A stretch of 64,000 nucleotides of DNA. Source: Marinobacter zhanjiangensis (lineage in GTDB: Bacteria > Pseudomonadota > Gammaproteobacteria > Pseudomonadales > Oleiphilaceae). The DNA is taken from the NCBI RefSeq assembly GCF_014651935.1, contig NZ_BMXV01000001.1:310001-374000 (forward strand). The letters run 5' to 3'. Position 1 is the first letter of the stretch. Each line of letters starts with the position of its first letter. Below are positions 1-9,791 of the stretch, piece by piece. The notes under the pieces are model-generated. The model was not told the origin of the DNA. It saw only the letters and a list, made by a program, of their open reading frames with translations, and made no database searches. Position numbers and translations under genes: made by a program.

Positions 1-1
1 C

Positions 2-940
2 AAAGCCACCGCCGAACTGGTCGCCTTCATCCTGTTTTTTGTCGCCAAGTACCGCCTGGCGGCCGACATCCACCATGACGCCACCGAAGCCGGCTACGCC
101 GAACTGCAACGCAAGCACAAGGCACTGCAGGAATCCGAAGCCCGCTACCGGACACTCTCCGGCCAGTTACAGGAGCGGGTAAAGGAGCAGGTCGCCACCA
201 TCCAGAAAGCCCAGCAGGAACTTTACGAAAGCGCCCGGACCCGCTCCGTCGGGCAACTGGCGGCCGGCATTGCCCATGAGATCAACAACCCGATCGGGTT
301 CATCAAGAGCAACCTGAAAGTGGCGGGCGATTACCTGGACGACCTGGAGGCCAAGCTGCCGGATGACAGGGAAACCCGAGAACTGCTGGAAGACTTCCGC
401 GACCTGCTGTCCGAATCCCTGGATGGCTCCAGCCGCATTGCCACCATCGTGGCGGACCTGAAGACCTTCTCCAGCATTGATCATGCAGACTACACCCACT
501 GCAATATCAACGACCTGCTCAAGGCGGCCCTGCACCTGCTAAAAACCAGCTACGCTGACCGCAGGCTGACCATCGATGAACGTCTCGGCGAGCTGCCGGA
601 AATACCCGGCAACCCGGCGCGACTATCGGAAGCCTTCTACAATGTGCTGGACAACGCTGCCAGGGCCATCCCGGAAGACGGCCGCATCGTGGTGAAAACG
701 GCCACCGACAACAGCGGTAACATCGCGGTGGTTATCCAGGATAACGGCTGTGGTATGGCCGAGGATATTCAGGGCCAGGTGTTCGACCCTTTCTTCACCA
801 GCCGCCCGGTAGGCTCCGGCACGGGTCTCGGACTGACGGTGGCACGGGACACGGTCAGGGCCCACAAGGGTCTGATTCGACTGGAAAGCCGCGAGGCCAA
901 CGGCACCCGGGTCACCATGTTGCTGCCGCAGGCCTCCTAA
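2..940 (+). CDS. Sensor histidine kinase, C-terminal part (5' end outside window)
   Basis: The reading frame is open from the first bases and ends at TAA 938-940. The visible part begins with a probable last membrane segment (ELVAFILFFVAKYRL), then a coiled-coil region (LQRKHKALQESEARYRTL), a HisKA-type H box (AAGIAHEINNPIGF, His codon at 275-277) and a HATPase domain with an N box (FYNVLDNAARAI), a G1 box (DNGCGMAEDI) and a G2 box (GSGTGLGLTV). It should autophosphorylate on that His and pass phosphate to a receiver. The next gene, 16 bases downstream, begins with a receiver domain, so that protein is the obvious candidate partner; this pairing is inferred from position. The sensory N-terminus is not visible, so the input signal is unknown. 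Confidence 0.93.
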   Translation, partial: KATAELVAFILFFVAKYRLAADIHHDATEAGYAELQRKHKALQESEARYRTLSGQLQERVKEQVATIQKAQQELYESARTRSVGQLAAGIAHEINNPIGFIKSNLKVAGDYLDDLEAKLPDDRETRELLEDFRDLLSESLDGSSRIATIVADLKTFSSIDHADYTHCNINDLLKAALHLLKTSYADRRLTIDERLGELPEIPGNPARLSEAFYNVLDNAARAIPEDGRIVVKTATDNSGNIAVVIQDNGCGMAEDIQGQVFDPFFTSRPVGSGTGLGLTVARDTVRAHKGLIRLESREANGTRVTMLLPQAS

Positions 941-956
941 CCCGACCAGGATAACC

Positions 957-3203
957 ATGGCAAAACGTTACGCATCCCTCTTTACCGGCGACTCACAGAG
1001 CGAGGATGACGCCACCGCGGACAGCGGCAAGCGCCAGCCCTATCGCCTGCTACTGGTGGATGACGAGCCCAACATCCTTTCCGCCCTGAAACGGGTTTTC
1101 AAACGGGAGAACTACGAGCTGCTGTTCGCCAGGAACGCTGCCGAGGCCCTGAAAGTGCTTGAACGGGAGCCGGTGGAGCTGATCATGACCGACTTCATGA
1201 TGCCGGGCATGAATGGCAGCGAGCTGCTGCGTACCGTCCGCGAGCACTGGCCCCGGACCATTCGCATCATGCTCACCGGCCAGGCCAACACCGACGCGGT
1301 CATGGGCTCGATCAAGGATGGCGCGGTCTACCGTTTCATCCTCAAGCCCTGGAACGATGACGACCTGCGCCTGACCATTGCCCTGGCCCTGGAACAGTAC
1401 GAACTGATCGAGAAGACACGCGAGCTGAAACAGCAGAACCAGAAACAGAACAAGGACCTGGAGACCATCGCCAAACTCGGTGGCACCAACCGCAGCCAGC
1501 TGGCGATCATGCTGCACAAGAAGGGCTGGCTGAACCCCCAGCAGATCCAGCAACTGCACCGGGAAATGCAGAACCAGAAGGCGCCGGTGGTACGCCAGCT
1601 GCTCAAGCACGACTGGGTGGACTTCCGGAAAGTGCGGGACCTGCTGCGGGACGAACTGATGTTCGAGGAAATCGACCTGCGGGAATTCCAGGCCGACCCC
1701 GGCCTGCTGTCACTGGTGCCTCAGTCCGTCTGCCTGCGCCAGCTCGTTCTGCCGTTGCGGGTTCAGGGCAAACGTCTGCGCCTGGCCATGGTGGATCCCA
1801 TGGACATCAACCTGATCGATGAACTGGGCTTTATGACCGGCTACACCATCCACCCCCTGCTGGTGGAGGCGGGTCAGATGCAGGCCAAGCTCAACGAGAT
1901 CTTCGGCGAACAGACCGATAACATCGATGAAATGACCACCAAAGTCGGCACCGATGACCCCTATGAGGGCATCGAGATCGTGCTGGACGACGAAGAAAGC
2001 GAAAACCTCGAACAGCTGCTGGGCAGTTCTGAAGAGCCACCCGCCATCCGCCTGGTCAATGGCGTGATTCTGGAGGCCCTGCGCCTGGGGGCCAGCGATA
2101 TTCATATTCACCCCCGCACCAAGTCGCTGGTGGTGCGTTACCGTATCGACGGGGTGCTGCAGGACAAGATCCACATTCCCACCAGCCTGCTGATGTCGGT
2201 GGTGTCCCGCATCAAGGTGATGGCGGAGATGGACATCACCGAGCGCCGCAAGCCCCAGGACGGCCGCATTACCGTCAAGACCCCCATGCGCATCGTGGAT
2301 CTGCGTATCTCCACCCTGCCCACCATCAATGGTGAAAAGGTGGTCATGCGGGTACTGGAACGGCAGTCCTCGGCCCAGTCCCTGGAGCAGCTGGGGCTGT
2401 CCGAGCACAATCGCAAACGGCTGATCCATGTGGTGGGCAAGCCCCAGGGCATCATCCTGGCTACCGGCCCCACCGGCAGTGGCAAGACCACCACCCTGTA
2501 TGCCCTGCTGCAACACAACGCTACGCCGGAGCGCAATTACGTCACCATCGAGGACCCGGTGGAGTTTCATGTGGACATGGCCGGGCAGGTGCCGGTAAAG
2601 GACCGCATCGGGCTGGACTTCGCCTCCGTGCTGCGGGCCATCCTGCGACAGGACCCGGACGTGATCCTGCTGGGGGAAATCCGCGACGAGGAAACCGCCG
2701 ACGTGGCCTTCCACGCCGCCATGACCGGGCACCTGGTGTACTCCACCCTGCACACCAGCTCTGCCGCCGCCACCGTGGCCCGGCTGCTGGACCTGGACCT
2801 GAAGCCCTTCGTGCTGGCTTCGGCCCTGGAAGCGATCATCGCCCAGCGGCTGGTGCGCTGCATCTGCACGCACTGCCGCGAGCAGGTGGCGCCGCCGGAA
2901 GACGTGCTGGCACAGCTGGGCCCGGAATTCGCTCAACCAGACATCACCTTCTACCAGGGAAAGGGCTGCGAACGCTGCCACAAGGGCTACCGGGGGCGTG
3001 TGGCACTGCATGAGGTGCTCACCATGAACCATGAGTTGCGCGTTGCCATTACCGAGGGCGCCAGTGCCATGCAGATCGACACCATCGCCCGCAAGCAGGG
3101 CATGAAGGTTCTGCTGGATGATGCCCTTGAAAAGCTCGTAGCCGGACGGACCACCGCCGAGGAAATTCTCCGGGTGCTGGGGCCCCAGGAGTTTCATGAC
3201 TGA
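957..3203 (+). CDS. Receiver domain fused to a GspE/PilB-type secretion ATPase
   Basis: Residues about 28-145 are a receiver domain (VDDEP acidic pocket, phosphoacceptor D79 in LIMTDFMMPG, K130 in ILKPW) like those of RpfG-type regulators. A linker rich in Q and K follows, then an N-terminal GspE/MshE-like region with the motif LVPQSVCLRQLVLPL (about 250-330). Residues about 350-745 are a complete T2SS/T4P ATPase: Walker A GPTGSGKTTT near residue 503, Walker B region ILRQDPDVILLGEIRDEE, and a tetracysteine zinc motif (CICTHC ... CERCHKGYRGR). Typical GspE/PilB proteins carry no receiver. No pilin, secretin or inner-membrane platform gene lies in the window, so it is an orphan ATPase in a signalling operon. 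ATG 957 follows the kinase stop by 16 bases, and the 3' end overlaps the next gene by 8 bp. A role in switching pilus or secretion activity by phosphorylation is inference. Confidence 0.93.
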   Translation: MAKRYASLFTGDSQSEDDATADSGKRQPYRLLLVDDEPNILSALKRVFKRENYELLFARNAAEALKVLEREPVELIMTDFMMPGMNGSELLRTVREHWPRTIRIMLTGQANTDAVMGSIKDGAVYRFILKPWNDDDLRLTIALALEQYELIEKTRELKQQNQKQNKDLETIAKLGGTNRSQLAIMLHKKGWLNPQQIQQLHREMQNQKAPVVRQLLKHDWVDFRKVRDLLRDELMFEEIDLREFQADPGLLSLVPQSVCLRQLVLPLRVQGKRLRLAMVDPMDINLIDELGFMTGYTIHPLLVEAGQMQAKLNEIFGEQTDNIDEMTTKVGTDDPYEGIEIVLDDEESENLEQLLGSSEEPPAIRLVNGVILEALRLGASDIHIHPRTKSLVVRYRIDGVLQDKIHIPTSLLMSVVSRIKVMAEMDITERRKPQDGRITVKTPMRIVDLRISTLPTINGEKVVMRVLERQSSAQSLEQLGLSEHNRKRLIHVVGKPQGIILATGPTGSGKTTTLYALLQHNATPERNYVTIEDPVEFHVDMAGQVPVKDRIGLDFASVLRAILRQDPDVILLGEIRDEETADVAFHAAMTGHLVYSTLHTSSAAATVARLLDLDLKPFVLASALEAIIAQRLVRCICTHCREQVAPPEDVLAQLGPEFAQPDITFYQGKGCERCHKGYRGRVALHEVLTMNHELRVAITEGASAMQIDTIARKQGMKVLLDDALEKLVAGRTTAEEILRVLGPQEFHD

Positions 3204-6200
3204 CCTTACCAACCGCGAGGCCCTGAGCTGGTCGCTGATGTTCGCTCTGGGCCTGTGCCTGGTGGGTCTGGGGCTGGCCCTGTCCGCGAACCTGGCGCTG
3301 GCCATCCTCGCCGGGCAGCCAGAGACCATTTACCCGGTAGGTGGCCCCCTGGCCGGCCTTGCCGGTGGCCTGTGTCTGGCGCTGGCGTTTGCCTCCAGGC
3401 GCCTGAGTCAGCTGATGGCCGCAGCCTTGCTGGGGTGGACTGCATTGCTTATGCCACTGGCCCTGGCCAATACTGCACTGATCAACCTGGACATGCCAAA
3501 AGTGGGCATCTTGCCGGGACTGTCCGCCGCGATGGCTATACTATGCCTTGGCTATTTACTGGCCACCCGGACATCAGCGCCCTCATCAGCCATCCATGCC
3601 ATTGCTGGCCTGACCATTGCCATGGGCGTGGTAAACCTGTTTGCGCCCGGTCTCGGGGTACCCTCCTGGGCTCGGTTAACGCTGCTGCCGGACCTTAATC
3701 CCGCTACCGCGATATTCCTGATCATCGGTGGCGGCGCACTGCTCAAGGTGTCCCGGCTGTATCAGGACCGTTTCCACGACTACCGGCAACCAGTGCTCTG
3801 GGTGGGTGTGCTGGGTATCGCCATTACCGTGACCAGCTGGTACCTGGCCCGAATTGCGCTCGACCTGCCCGCCGCAACCACCGAACCTCCCGCGCAACGA
3901 TCAGTCATTGACTACCTGACGGAAACCCTGATCCTGTTCGGGGGTCTGGCACTCACCGTGCTGATCATGGTCAACCGTCTGTTCAGTGCCATGGCCACCG
4001 CCCAGAACCATCACCTGCGCCAGATCAACGACCAGTTACAGGAGCACCTCTCCCGGGAGCAGGAACTGCGGGAAACCAACGAGCGCATCATCAATTTCAG
4101 CAGCGACCTGCTCTGCATCATCGACCGTGATGGCATGTTCCGCTTTGTCAGCCCGTCCAGCAAACGCATTCTCGGGTACGCGCCGGCGGATATGGAGGGG
4201 CATTTTGCCCGCGACTTCGTGCTTGCGGATGACTGGGAAGCAAGCCAAAAGGCCGCCGATCAACTCCGTACCCGCCAATCACGGGAGACCCGCCAGCTCC
4301 GCAACCGCTATCACCATCGGGACGGACACCTGGTTACCCTGGACTGGACGGCGAGGACGTCATCAGCGGACGGCACAATGTTCTGCATCGGCCGGGACAT
4401 GACTGCAGAGCTGAAAGCTGAAGAACTGGCCCAGCAACGGGAAGCATTCTTCTCCCTGACCCCGGAAATGTTCTGCATCGTCGCCCATAATCAGTTTCTG
4501 GAGGTGAACCAGGCCTTTCTGACCACACTGGGCTATGTGCGTAGTGACCTGGTGGGGCGCCCCTACCTGGACATCGTTCACCTGGACTACCGGAAAGCGG
4601 TGGAGCATGCCGTTGCACAACTGGTCAGGGGCAACACCGTCTACGAACTGGAAATCCAGTTACACCACCAGGACGGCAGTCTGCGCTGGATGCGCCTTAA
4701 TGCCGCCATGCACAATCAGCGCATCTTCTGCTCCGCCCGCGACATCACCCATGAGAAGCAGGTGCAGAAGGAACTCCGGGAGAAGGACGACCTGCTGGGC
4801 ATGGCCGAGCATATTGGTCGCCTCGGGGGCTGGGTGGTCGACGTGCCTTCGGGCAAGACCGTCTGGTCCAATGCGATTTATGAAATACACGACCTGACGC
4901 CCGGGGAGGAACCTGGCCTGGAGGATGCGCTTGACTACTACACGCCCGAGACCCGACCGCTGGTAGAGGAGTCTGTCCGGCTCGCCATGGAGCTGGGCCT
5001 GCCTTTCGATATTGAAGCCCGCATCCGCACGGCCACTGGTCGCTTTCGGTGGGTGCGGGCCATCGGCCGGGCGGTTCGTGACAACCAGGGCCAGATTGTT
5101 GCCCTGCAGGGGGCCTTCCAGGACATCACCGCCAGCAAGGAAGCCAGTGAACAGATCCGCCGGCTGGCAGAACGGCAGTCCAGGATCTTTGAAAGCATCA
5201 CCGACGCCTTTTTTACCCTGGACCGTGAATGGCGGTTCACCTTCATGAACCAGCGCTGTGAGGAACTGACCCAGAGCTCCCGCCAGGTCGTTCTCGGGAA
5301 CAGCCTCTGGGAGGTTTTCCCCGAAATTATCGGCACCGAATTCGAGGCACACTACCGGCATGCCATGGCGACAGGCGAGACCACGTCATTTGAAGCCTGG
5401 TTCGAACCGCTGGACCTCTGGTGCGATGTGAAGGCTTACCCCTCCGGGGAAGGCCTTGCCGTCTATTTCGACAGCATCAACCAGCGCAAACGGGCGGAAC
5501 AGGAACTGGAAGCCACCATGGCCGAGCTGGAACGCAGCAACCGGGAGCTGCAGGATTTTGCCTTTGTGGCCTCCCATGACCTGCAGGAGCCACTGCGCAA
5601 GATCCAGACCTTCAGTGACCGGCTGCTGAAAGACCCGGCGCATTTCGACGAGCGTGAACAGGACTACCTGCAACGAATGCGGGGCGCCGCCGGGCGCATG
5701 CAGACGCTGATCATGGACCTGCTGTCCTACTCCCGGGTATCCACCCGGGCACAACCGTTCCAGAGCTGTGACCTGAACCGGATCACAGACGATGTTCTTC
5801 AGGATCTGGAGATGGCCATCAGCGCGGCCGATGCCCATATCCAGGTGTCCACACTACCACCATTGCAGGGCGACCCCTCGCAACTACGCCAGGTAGTCCA
5901 GAACCTGCTCAGTAACGCCATCAAATTCCGGCGCCCGGGTGTGCAGCCGGAAATCCTCGTCTATCCTGAAAATATCACTGAGCGGGGCTGGACGCTGGTG
6001 ATGCAGGATAACGGGTCCGGTTTCGACGCCCGGTACGCGGACCGGCTGTTCCAGCCTTTCCAGCGTTTGCACAGCAAGAATGAATTCGCTGGCACTGGCA
6101 TCGGGCTGGCCATTGTCCGTAAGATCGTGGAACGCCACCAGGGTACCATCGTAGCCGACGGTCAACCCGGAGCGGGTGCGATCTTCCGGATACACTTCAG

Positions 6201-6249
6201 TCAATCCCGTGAACTCACCAGCCAGGCCAGAGAGAGTCGTCAATCATGA
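3196..6249 (+). CDS. Membrane multi-PAS sensor histidine kinase
   Basis: This is a protein of 1017 residues. The first 260 or so are strongly hydrophobic with several membrane segments (for example ALANLALAILAG and LFGGLALTVLIMV), a MASE-like sensory module whose exact family I cannot name. Four PAS/PAC repeats follow between about residues 295 and 770 (for example IIDRDGMFRFVSPSSKRILGY and FMNQRCEELTQSSRQVV). The transmitter has a phytochrome-like H box (FVASHDLQEPLRKI, H794), an N box (QNLLSNAIKFR) and a G2 box (GTGIGLAIVRKIVERH). There is no receiver in the chain. The start overlaps the upstream gene by 8 bp and the stop overlaps the next start (ATGA), so translation is probably coupled. 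The next gene is an Rcp1-type single-domain regulator, the usual partner of this kinase class. The ligand is not predictable. Confidence 0.93.
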   Translation: MTDLTNREALSWSLMFALGLCLVGLGLALSANLALAILAGQPETIYPVGGPLAGLAGGLCLALAFASRRLSQLMAAALLGWTALLMPLALANTALINLDMPKVGILPGLSAAMAILCLGYLLATRTSAPSSAIHAIAGLTIAMGVVNLFAPGLGVPSWARLTLLPDLNPATAIFLIIGGGALLKVSRLYQDRFHDYRQPVLWVGVLGIAITVTSWYLARIALDLPAATTEPPAQRSVIDYLTETLILFGGLALTVLIMVNRLFSAMATAQNHHLRQINDQLQEHLSREQELRETNERIINFSSDLLCIIDRDGMFRFVSPSSKRILGYAPADMEGHFARDFVLADDWEASQKAADQLRTRQSRETRQLRNRYHHRDGHLVTLDWTARTSSADGTMFCIGRDMTAELKAEELAQQREAFFSLTPEMFCIVAHNQFLEVNQAFLTTLGYVRSDLVGRPYLDIVHLDYRKAVEHAVAQLVRGNTVYELEIQLHHQDGSLRWMRLNAAMHNQRIFCSARDITHEKQVQKELREKDDLLGMAEHIGRLGGWVVDVPSGKTVWSNAIYEIHDLTPGEEPGLEDALDYYTPETRPLVEESVRLAMELGLPFDIEARIRTATGRFRWVRAIGRAVRDNQGQIVALQGAFQDITASKEASEQIRRLAERQSRIFESITDAFFTLDREWRFTFMNQRCEELTQSSRQVVLGNSLWEVFPEIIGTEFEAHYRHAMATGETTSFEAWFEPLDLWCDVKAYPSGEGLAVYFDSINQRKRAEQELEATMAELERSNRELQDFAFVASHDLQEPLRKIQTFSDRLLKDPAHFDEREQDYLQRMRGAAGRMQTLIMDLLSYSRVSTRAQPFQSCDLNRITDDVLQDLEMAISAADAHIQVSTLPPLQGDPSQLRQVVQNLLSNAIKFRRPGVQPEILVYPENITERGWTLVMQDNGSGFDARYADRLFQPFQRLHSKNEFAGTGIGLAIVRKIVERHQGTIVADGQPGAGAIFRIHFSQSRELTSQARESRQS

Positions 6250-6692
6250 GCCACACGTTGCCCATGCGTATATTTATTGCCGACGACGACGCCGACGACC
6301 GCCTGCTGATCCGGGATGCCTTCCTGGAAAGCGATGCTTCCCTGCGGCTGACCTTCTTCGAAAGCGGTGACGCCATCGTCGACGGCCTGGCGGACGCCCG
6401 TGCCCGGCGGGCCCTGCCACAGCTGATCCTGCTGGACCTGAACATGCCCGGCAAGAACGGTCGTGACATCATTGCGGAACTCAAGGCCGATCCGGCCCTG
6501 CGGGGCATTCCCATCGTAGTGCTTACCACCTCCAGGGACGAAAACGACATTGCTGCCTGTTATGACCTCGGCGCCAGCTCCTACGTTGTCAAACCGGTCA
6601 GCTATGAGGAGCTGCTGGAAATCACCCGCTCACTGACCCACTACTGGTCCCGAACCACCGTACTGCCAGGGCAATCAAAGTATTATGTCTGA
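6246..6692 (+). CDS. Single-domain response regulator, Rcp1-like
   Basis: This receiver-only protein of 148 residues has the acidic cluster ADDDADD, phosphoacceptor D64 in LLDLNMPG, and K116 in YVVKPVSY. The DDDADDRLLIRDAF start and the long alpha-4/beta-5 region are typical of Rcp1-like regulators, which pair with phytochrome-type kinases. The ATG lies inside the TGA of the upstream kinase (ATGA overlap) and the 3' end overlaps the next gene by 8 bp. It therefore probably accepts phosphate from the upstream kinase and hands the signal on by protein contact, because it has no output domain. The downstream REC-PAS-LOV-GGDEF-EAL-REC protein is a plausible but unproven recipient. Confidence 0.92.
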   Translation: MSHTLPMRIFIADDDADDRLLIRDAFLESDASLRLTFFESGDAIVDGLADARARRALPQLILLDLNMPGKNGRDIIAELKADPALRGIPIVVLTTSRDENDIAACYDLGASSYVVKPVSYEELLEITRSLTHYWSRTTVLPGQSKYYV

Positions 6693-9594
6693 ACGCTTCA
6701 TGTCCGATGACCAAAGCCGCCTGCGTGTTCTGCTGATCGAAGATGACGAGGATGACGTCCTGATCACCCGTGATCTGCTGCACGAAGGCAGTGCCGCGCC
6801 CTTCGACCTGGCCTGGATCGACAACGCCGACGACGGCCTGCTGTCACTGCGCGACAACCAGCACGATGTCGCGCTGGTGGATTACCGCCTGGGGCCGGAA
6901 TCAGGCATTGATCTGATCCGTCAGGCCCAGCGGGAAGGCATCAGCACACCCATGATTCTGCTGACCGGCCAGGGTGACCACGACCTGGACCTCAAGGCCG
7001 TGGAAATCGGCGCGGCGGATTACCTGGTCAAGGGGCTGGTGGATGCCCAGTCACTGATCCGCAGTATCCGCTATGCCATCGACCGTGCCCTGGCCGTCAC
7101 CGGGCTGCTGCAGAGTGAAGCCCGGTACCGGGTTCTGTTCAACAGCAACCCCGTGGCCATGATGCTGGCCGAACCGGATACCGGCCAGGTGGTCTCCGTC
7201 AACGAGGCGGCCCGGACCCTGTACGGCATGGCCCCGGAAGAGGCCGCCCCGCTCACCCTGGCGGACCTGATCAGCCCGCAGGAGCAACCCGGCGGGCTGC
7301 CACGGCTGCTCAACTCCGAGGGCGTGTTTGCCCAGCCGGGAAGCCGCCTCGAAGTACACCGCCGCATGGACGGCACCGAGCTCTACGTGGAAGTCCGCAG
7401 TCAGGCCATGCAGCTGAATCAGCGGCAACTGGATCTTGTCATGGTGATGGACGTCACCGAACGTATCGAGAACGGCCGTCAGCTGCGGCTGATGAAACAG
7501 GGCATCGAGTCCAGCTCCAACGGCATTGTCATCGCCGATGCCCGCCAGCCACAGATGCCGATTGTCTACGTCAACCCGGCCTTCGAGCAGATTACCGGTT
7601 ACCGGGCTGAAGAGTGTATCGGCCATAACTGCCGGTTTCTGCAAAAAGGCGCTGACGGCGATGAGCCCAACCGGCAGGCCCTTGAGGAAATCCGCCAGAG
7701 CCTTCGGCAAGAGCGCGAAGTCACCGTGGTACTGCGCAACTTCCGCAAGGATGGCACCCCCTTCTGGAATGATCTCTATATCGCCCCCATCCGCGACAGT
7801 GGCGGCGATGTTACCCACTTCATCGGTATCCAGAACGATATTTCCGAGAAGAAGTCGGCGGAGAGCAAGCTGGCCTACAACGCCAGTCATGACGTACTCA
7901 CCGGCCTGCCCAATCGCTCCCTGCTGGAGGACCGCCTGATTCAGGCTTGCCAGATGGCCAGGCGTTACCGCCGCAAGGTGGGCGTGCTGTTCTTTGATGT
8001 GGACGGCTTCAAACCGGTCAACGATTCCCTCGGCCACCGGGTAGGCGACCAGTTGCTGGTGGAAATTGCCACCCGCCTTGAAAAGGGGGTTCGCAGCGGT
8101 GATACCGTCGCCAGAGGCAGCGGTGACGAGTTCATCGTGGTACTGCCGGACCTGGCCCACGGCGATGATGTCATCAAGGTCGTGGAGCAGTTGCTGCACG
8201 CTATTGCAGCGCCCTACCAGATTCAGGACCGGACCCTGCAACTGACCGCCAGCGCCGGCATTGCCCTGGACGACGGCTCCATCGACGATCCCATGGTGCT
8301 GGTCCAGCAGGCAGACCTGGCCATGTACCGGGCCAAGCAGCATGGCCGCAATACCTATCAGTGGTTTGCCTCTGACCTCAACGTGGAAGCCAGCGAACGG
8401 GTCGAGCTTCGCAACGACCTGCAGAGAGCCCTGGAGCAGGGACAGCTCGAATTGTTCTATCAACCCATCGTGGAGAGCCGTACCGGCAAGATCCGCGGTT
8501 CCGAGGCGCTGATCCGCTGGCACCATCCCCGCCGGGGCCTGGTGGCGCCCATTCAGTTCATTCCGCTGGCAGAGGATACCGGCCAGATCATCGAGCTGGG
8601 GCAATGGGTGCTGCAGCAGGCCTGCCGGGATGCCATACGGTTGCTGGGTATGGGTTACCGGGATTACCGGGTATCGGTGAATGTGTCCCCGGTACAGTTG
8701 CGTCAGGAAGGATTCGTTGACCTGGTGACCGACACCTTGCGCCAGACCGGTCTGGCACCGGAACGGCTGGAGCTGGAAATTGTGGAGTCTTCAGTGCTCT
8801 ACGACACCGATCAAGTGGTCGACAGACTTGGCAGACTACGCGACCTGGGCGTGGGCATTGCCATTGACGACTTCGGCACCGGTTTTTCCAGCCTCAGCTA
8901 CCTGAAGATCATGCCGGTCACCAAAATCAAGATCGACCGGGCCTTCGTCAAGGACGTGATCAGCAACCGCCGTGATGCCGCCATTACCCAGGGCATCCTG
9001 TCCATGGCTCACCACCTTTCCCTGGAAGTGGTGGCCGAGGGGGTCGAGACCCAGGCCCATGCGGCCTTCCTGCGCAAGAACAACTGTCAGCTGTTGCAGG
9101 GCTACCTGTTCGCCAGACCCATGCCCTTCAAGGCATTTGCGGAGTTCCTGGCGACCCGGGGAAATGCCAGCGACAACGAAGATGCCGGGGGTACCGACGA
9201 CACTCATGACTCGAAGCCCACGCTGCTGTTGCTGGACGACGAAGCCAATATCCTGAGGGCGCTTTCCAGGGTACTGCGCCGGGACGGCTATCGCATCCTG
9301 TCCACCACCAGTATCACCGAGGCCTTCGAACTGCTGGCGGCCAACAACGTCCAGGTCATCATCTCGGACCAGCGCATGCCGGCCATGTCGGGCACGGAAT
9401 TCCTCAGCCAGGTAAAGGACATCTATCCCGACACCGTGCGTATCGTGCTGTCCGGCTACACGGACCTGAAATCCGTGACCGAGGCCATCAACGAGGGGGC
9501 CATCTACAAGTTCCTGACCAAGCCCTGGGATGACCAGCAGATACGCAACCATATCCGCCAGGCGTTCGTGTATTACGATGCTTCCACGGAATGA
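6685..9594 (+). CDS. REC-PAS-LOV-GGDEF-EAL-REC blue-light and phosphorylation-responsive c-di-GMP enzyme
   Basis: Domain order in 969 residues: receiver (D66 in LVDYRLG, about 8-125), PAS (about 137-258), LOV-type PAS (about 262-385), GGDEF (about 395-560), EAL (about 575-825) and a second, RpfG-like receiver (about 845-965, D895 in SDQRMP). The LOV domain has the photoactive GHNCRFLQ motif with C316, both flavin-contact asparagines in LRNFRKDGTPFWNDL, and the glutamine in FIGIQ, so it should bind FMN and form a cysteinyl adduct in blue light. The GGDEF active site reads GSGDEF (S479 for the first Gly), so cyclase activity is doubtful. The EAL site looks complete (E607 in EALIRW, NVSP, EIVESS, DDFGTGFSSL, KIKID, EGVET, QGYLF), so phosphodiesterase activity is likely. 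The start overlaps the upstream regulator gene by 8 bp. Confidence 0.95.
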   Translation: MSERFMSDDQSRLRVLLIEDDEDDVLITRDLLHEGSAAPFDLAWIDNADDGLLSLRDNQHDVALVDYRLGPESGIDLIRQAQREGISTPMILLTGQGDHDLDLKAVEIGAADYLVKGLVDAQSLIRSIRYAIDRALAVTGLLQSEARYRVLFNSNPVAMMLAEPDTGQVVSVNEAARTLYGMAPEEAAPLTLADLISPQEQPGGLPRLLNSEGVFAQPGSRLEVHRRMDGTELYVEVRSQAMQLNQRQLDLVMVMDVTERIENGRQLRLMKQGIESSSNGIVIADARQPQMPIVYVNPAFEQITGYRAEECIGHNCRFLQKGADGDEPNRQALEEIRQSLRQEREVTVVLRNFRKDGTPFWNDLYIAPIRDSGGDVTHFIGIQNDISEKKSAESKLAYNASHDVLTGLPNRSLLEDRLIQACQMARRYRRKVGVLFFDVDGFKPVNDSLGHRVGDQLLVEIATRLEKGVRSGDTVARGSGDEFIVVLPDLAHGDDVIKVVEQLLHAIAAPYQIQDRTLQLTASAGIALDDGSIDDPMVLVQQADLAMYRAKQHGRNTYQWFASDLNVEASERVELRNDLQRALEQGQLELFYQPIVESRTGKIRGSEALIRWHHPRRGLVAPIQFIPLAEDTGQIIELGQWVLQQACRDAIRLLGMGYRDYRVSVNVSPVQLRQEGFVDLVTDTLRQTGLAPERLELEIVESSVLYDTDQVVDRLGRLRDLGVGIAIDDFGTGFSSLSYLKIMPVTKIKIDRAFVKDVISNRRDAAITQGILSMAHHLSLEVVAEGVETQAHAAFLRKNNCQLLQGYLFARPMPFKAFAEFLATRGNASDNEDAGGTDDTHDSKPTLLLLDDEANILRALSRVLRRDGYRILSTTSITEAFELLAANNVQVIISDQRMPAMSGTEFLSQVKDIYPDTVRIVLSGYTDLKSVTEAINEGAIYKFLTKPWDDQQIRNHIRQAFVYYDASTE

Positions 9595-9791
9595 GGCACC
9601 GCCCCGCCAGTTTCTGCACTCCCCCGCCCTCACTCCCTTCGGTTCCTGACTCCCCCGACAGCCTGGACAGGGATCCGGCGCGCCCTATGAAGTCAGCCGG
9701 TGTTAAGGGCAGGTCAAGGTCGTAGCCAAACGGAACCAGTTAACATTTTGGAACGGTTCTCGCCCACGGATCCCGGTATCATTGCTCCCCT

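Noticed and set aside
1710..3329. 539-codon open frame on the minus strand
   Set aside because: It lies fully over the REC-GspE gene and the start of the next kinase, has His/Gln/Gly-rich composition typical of antisense frames in GC-rich DNA, and no motif.
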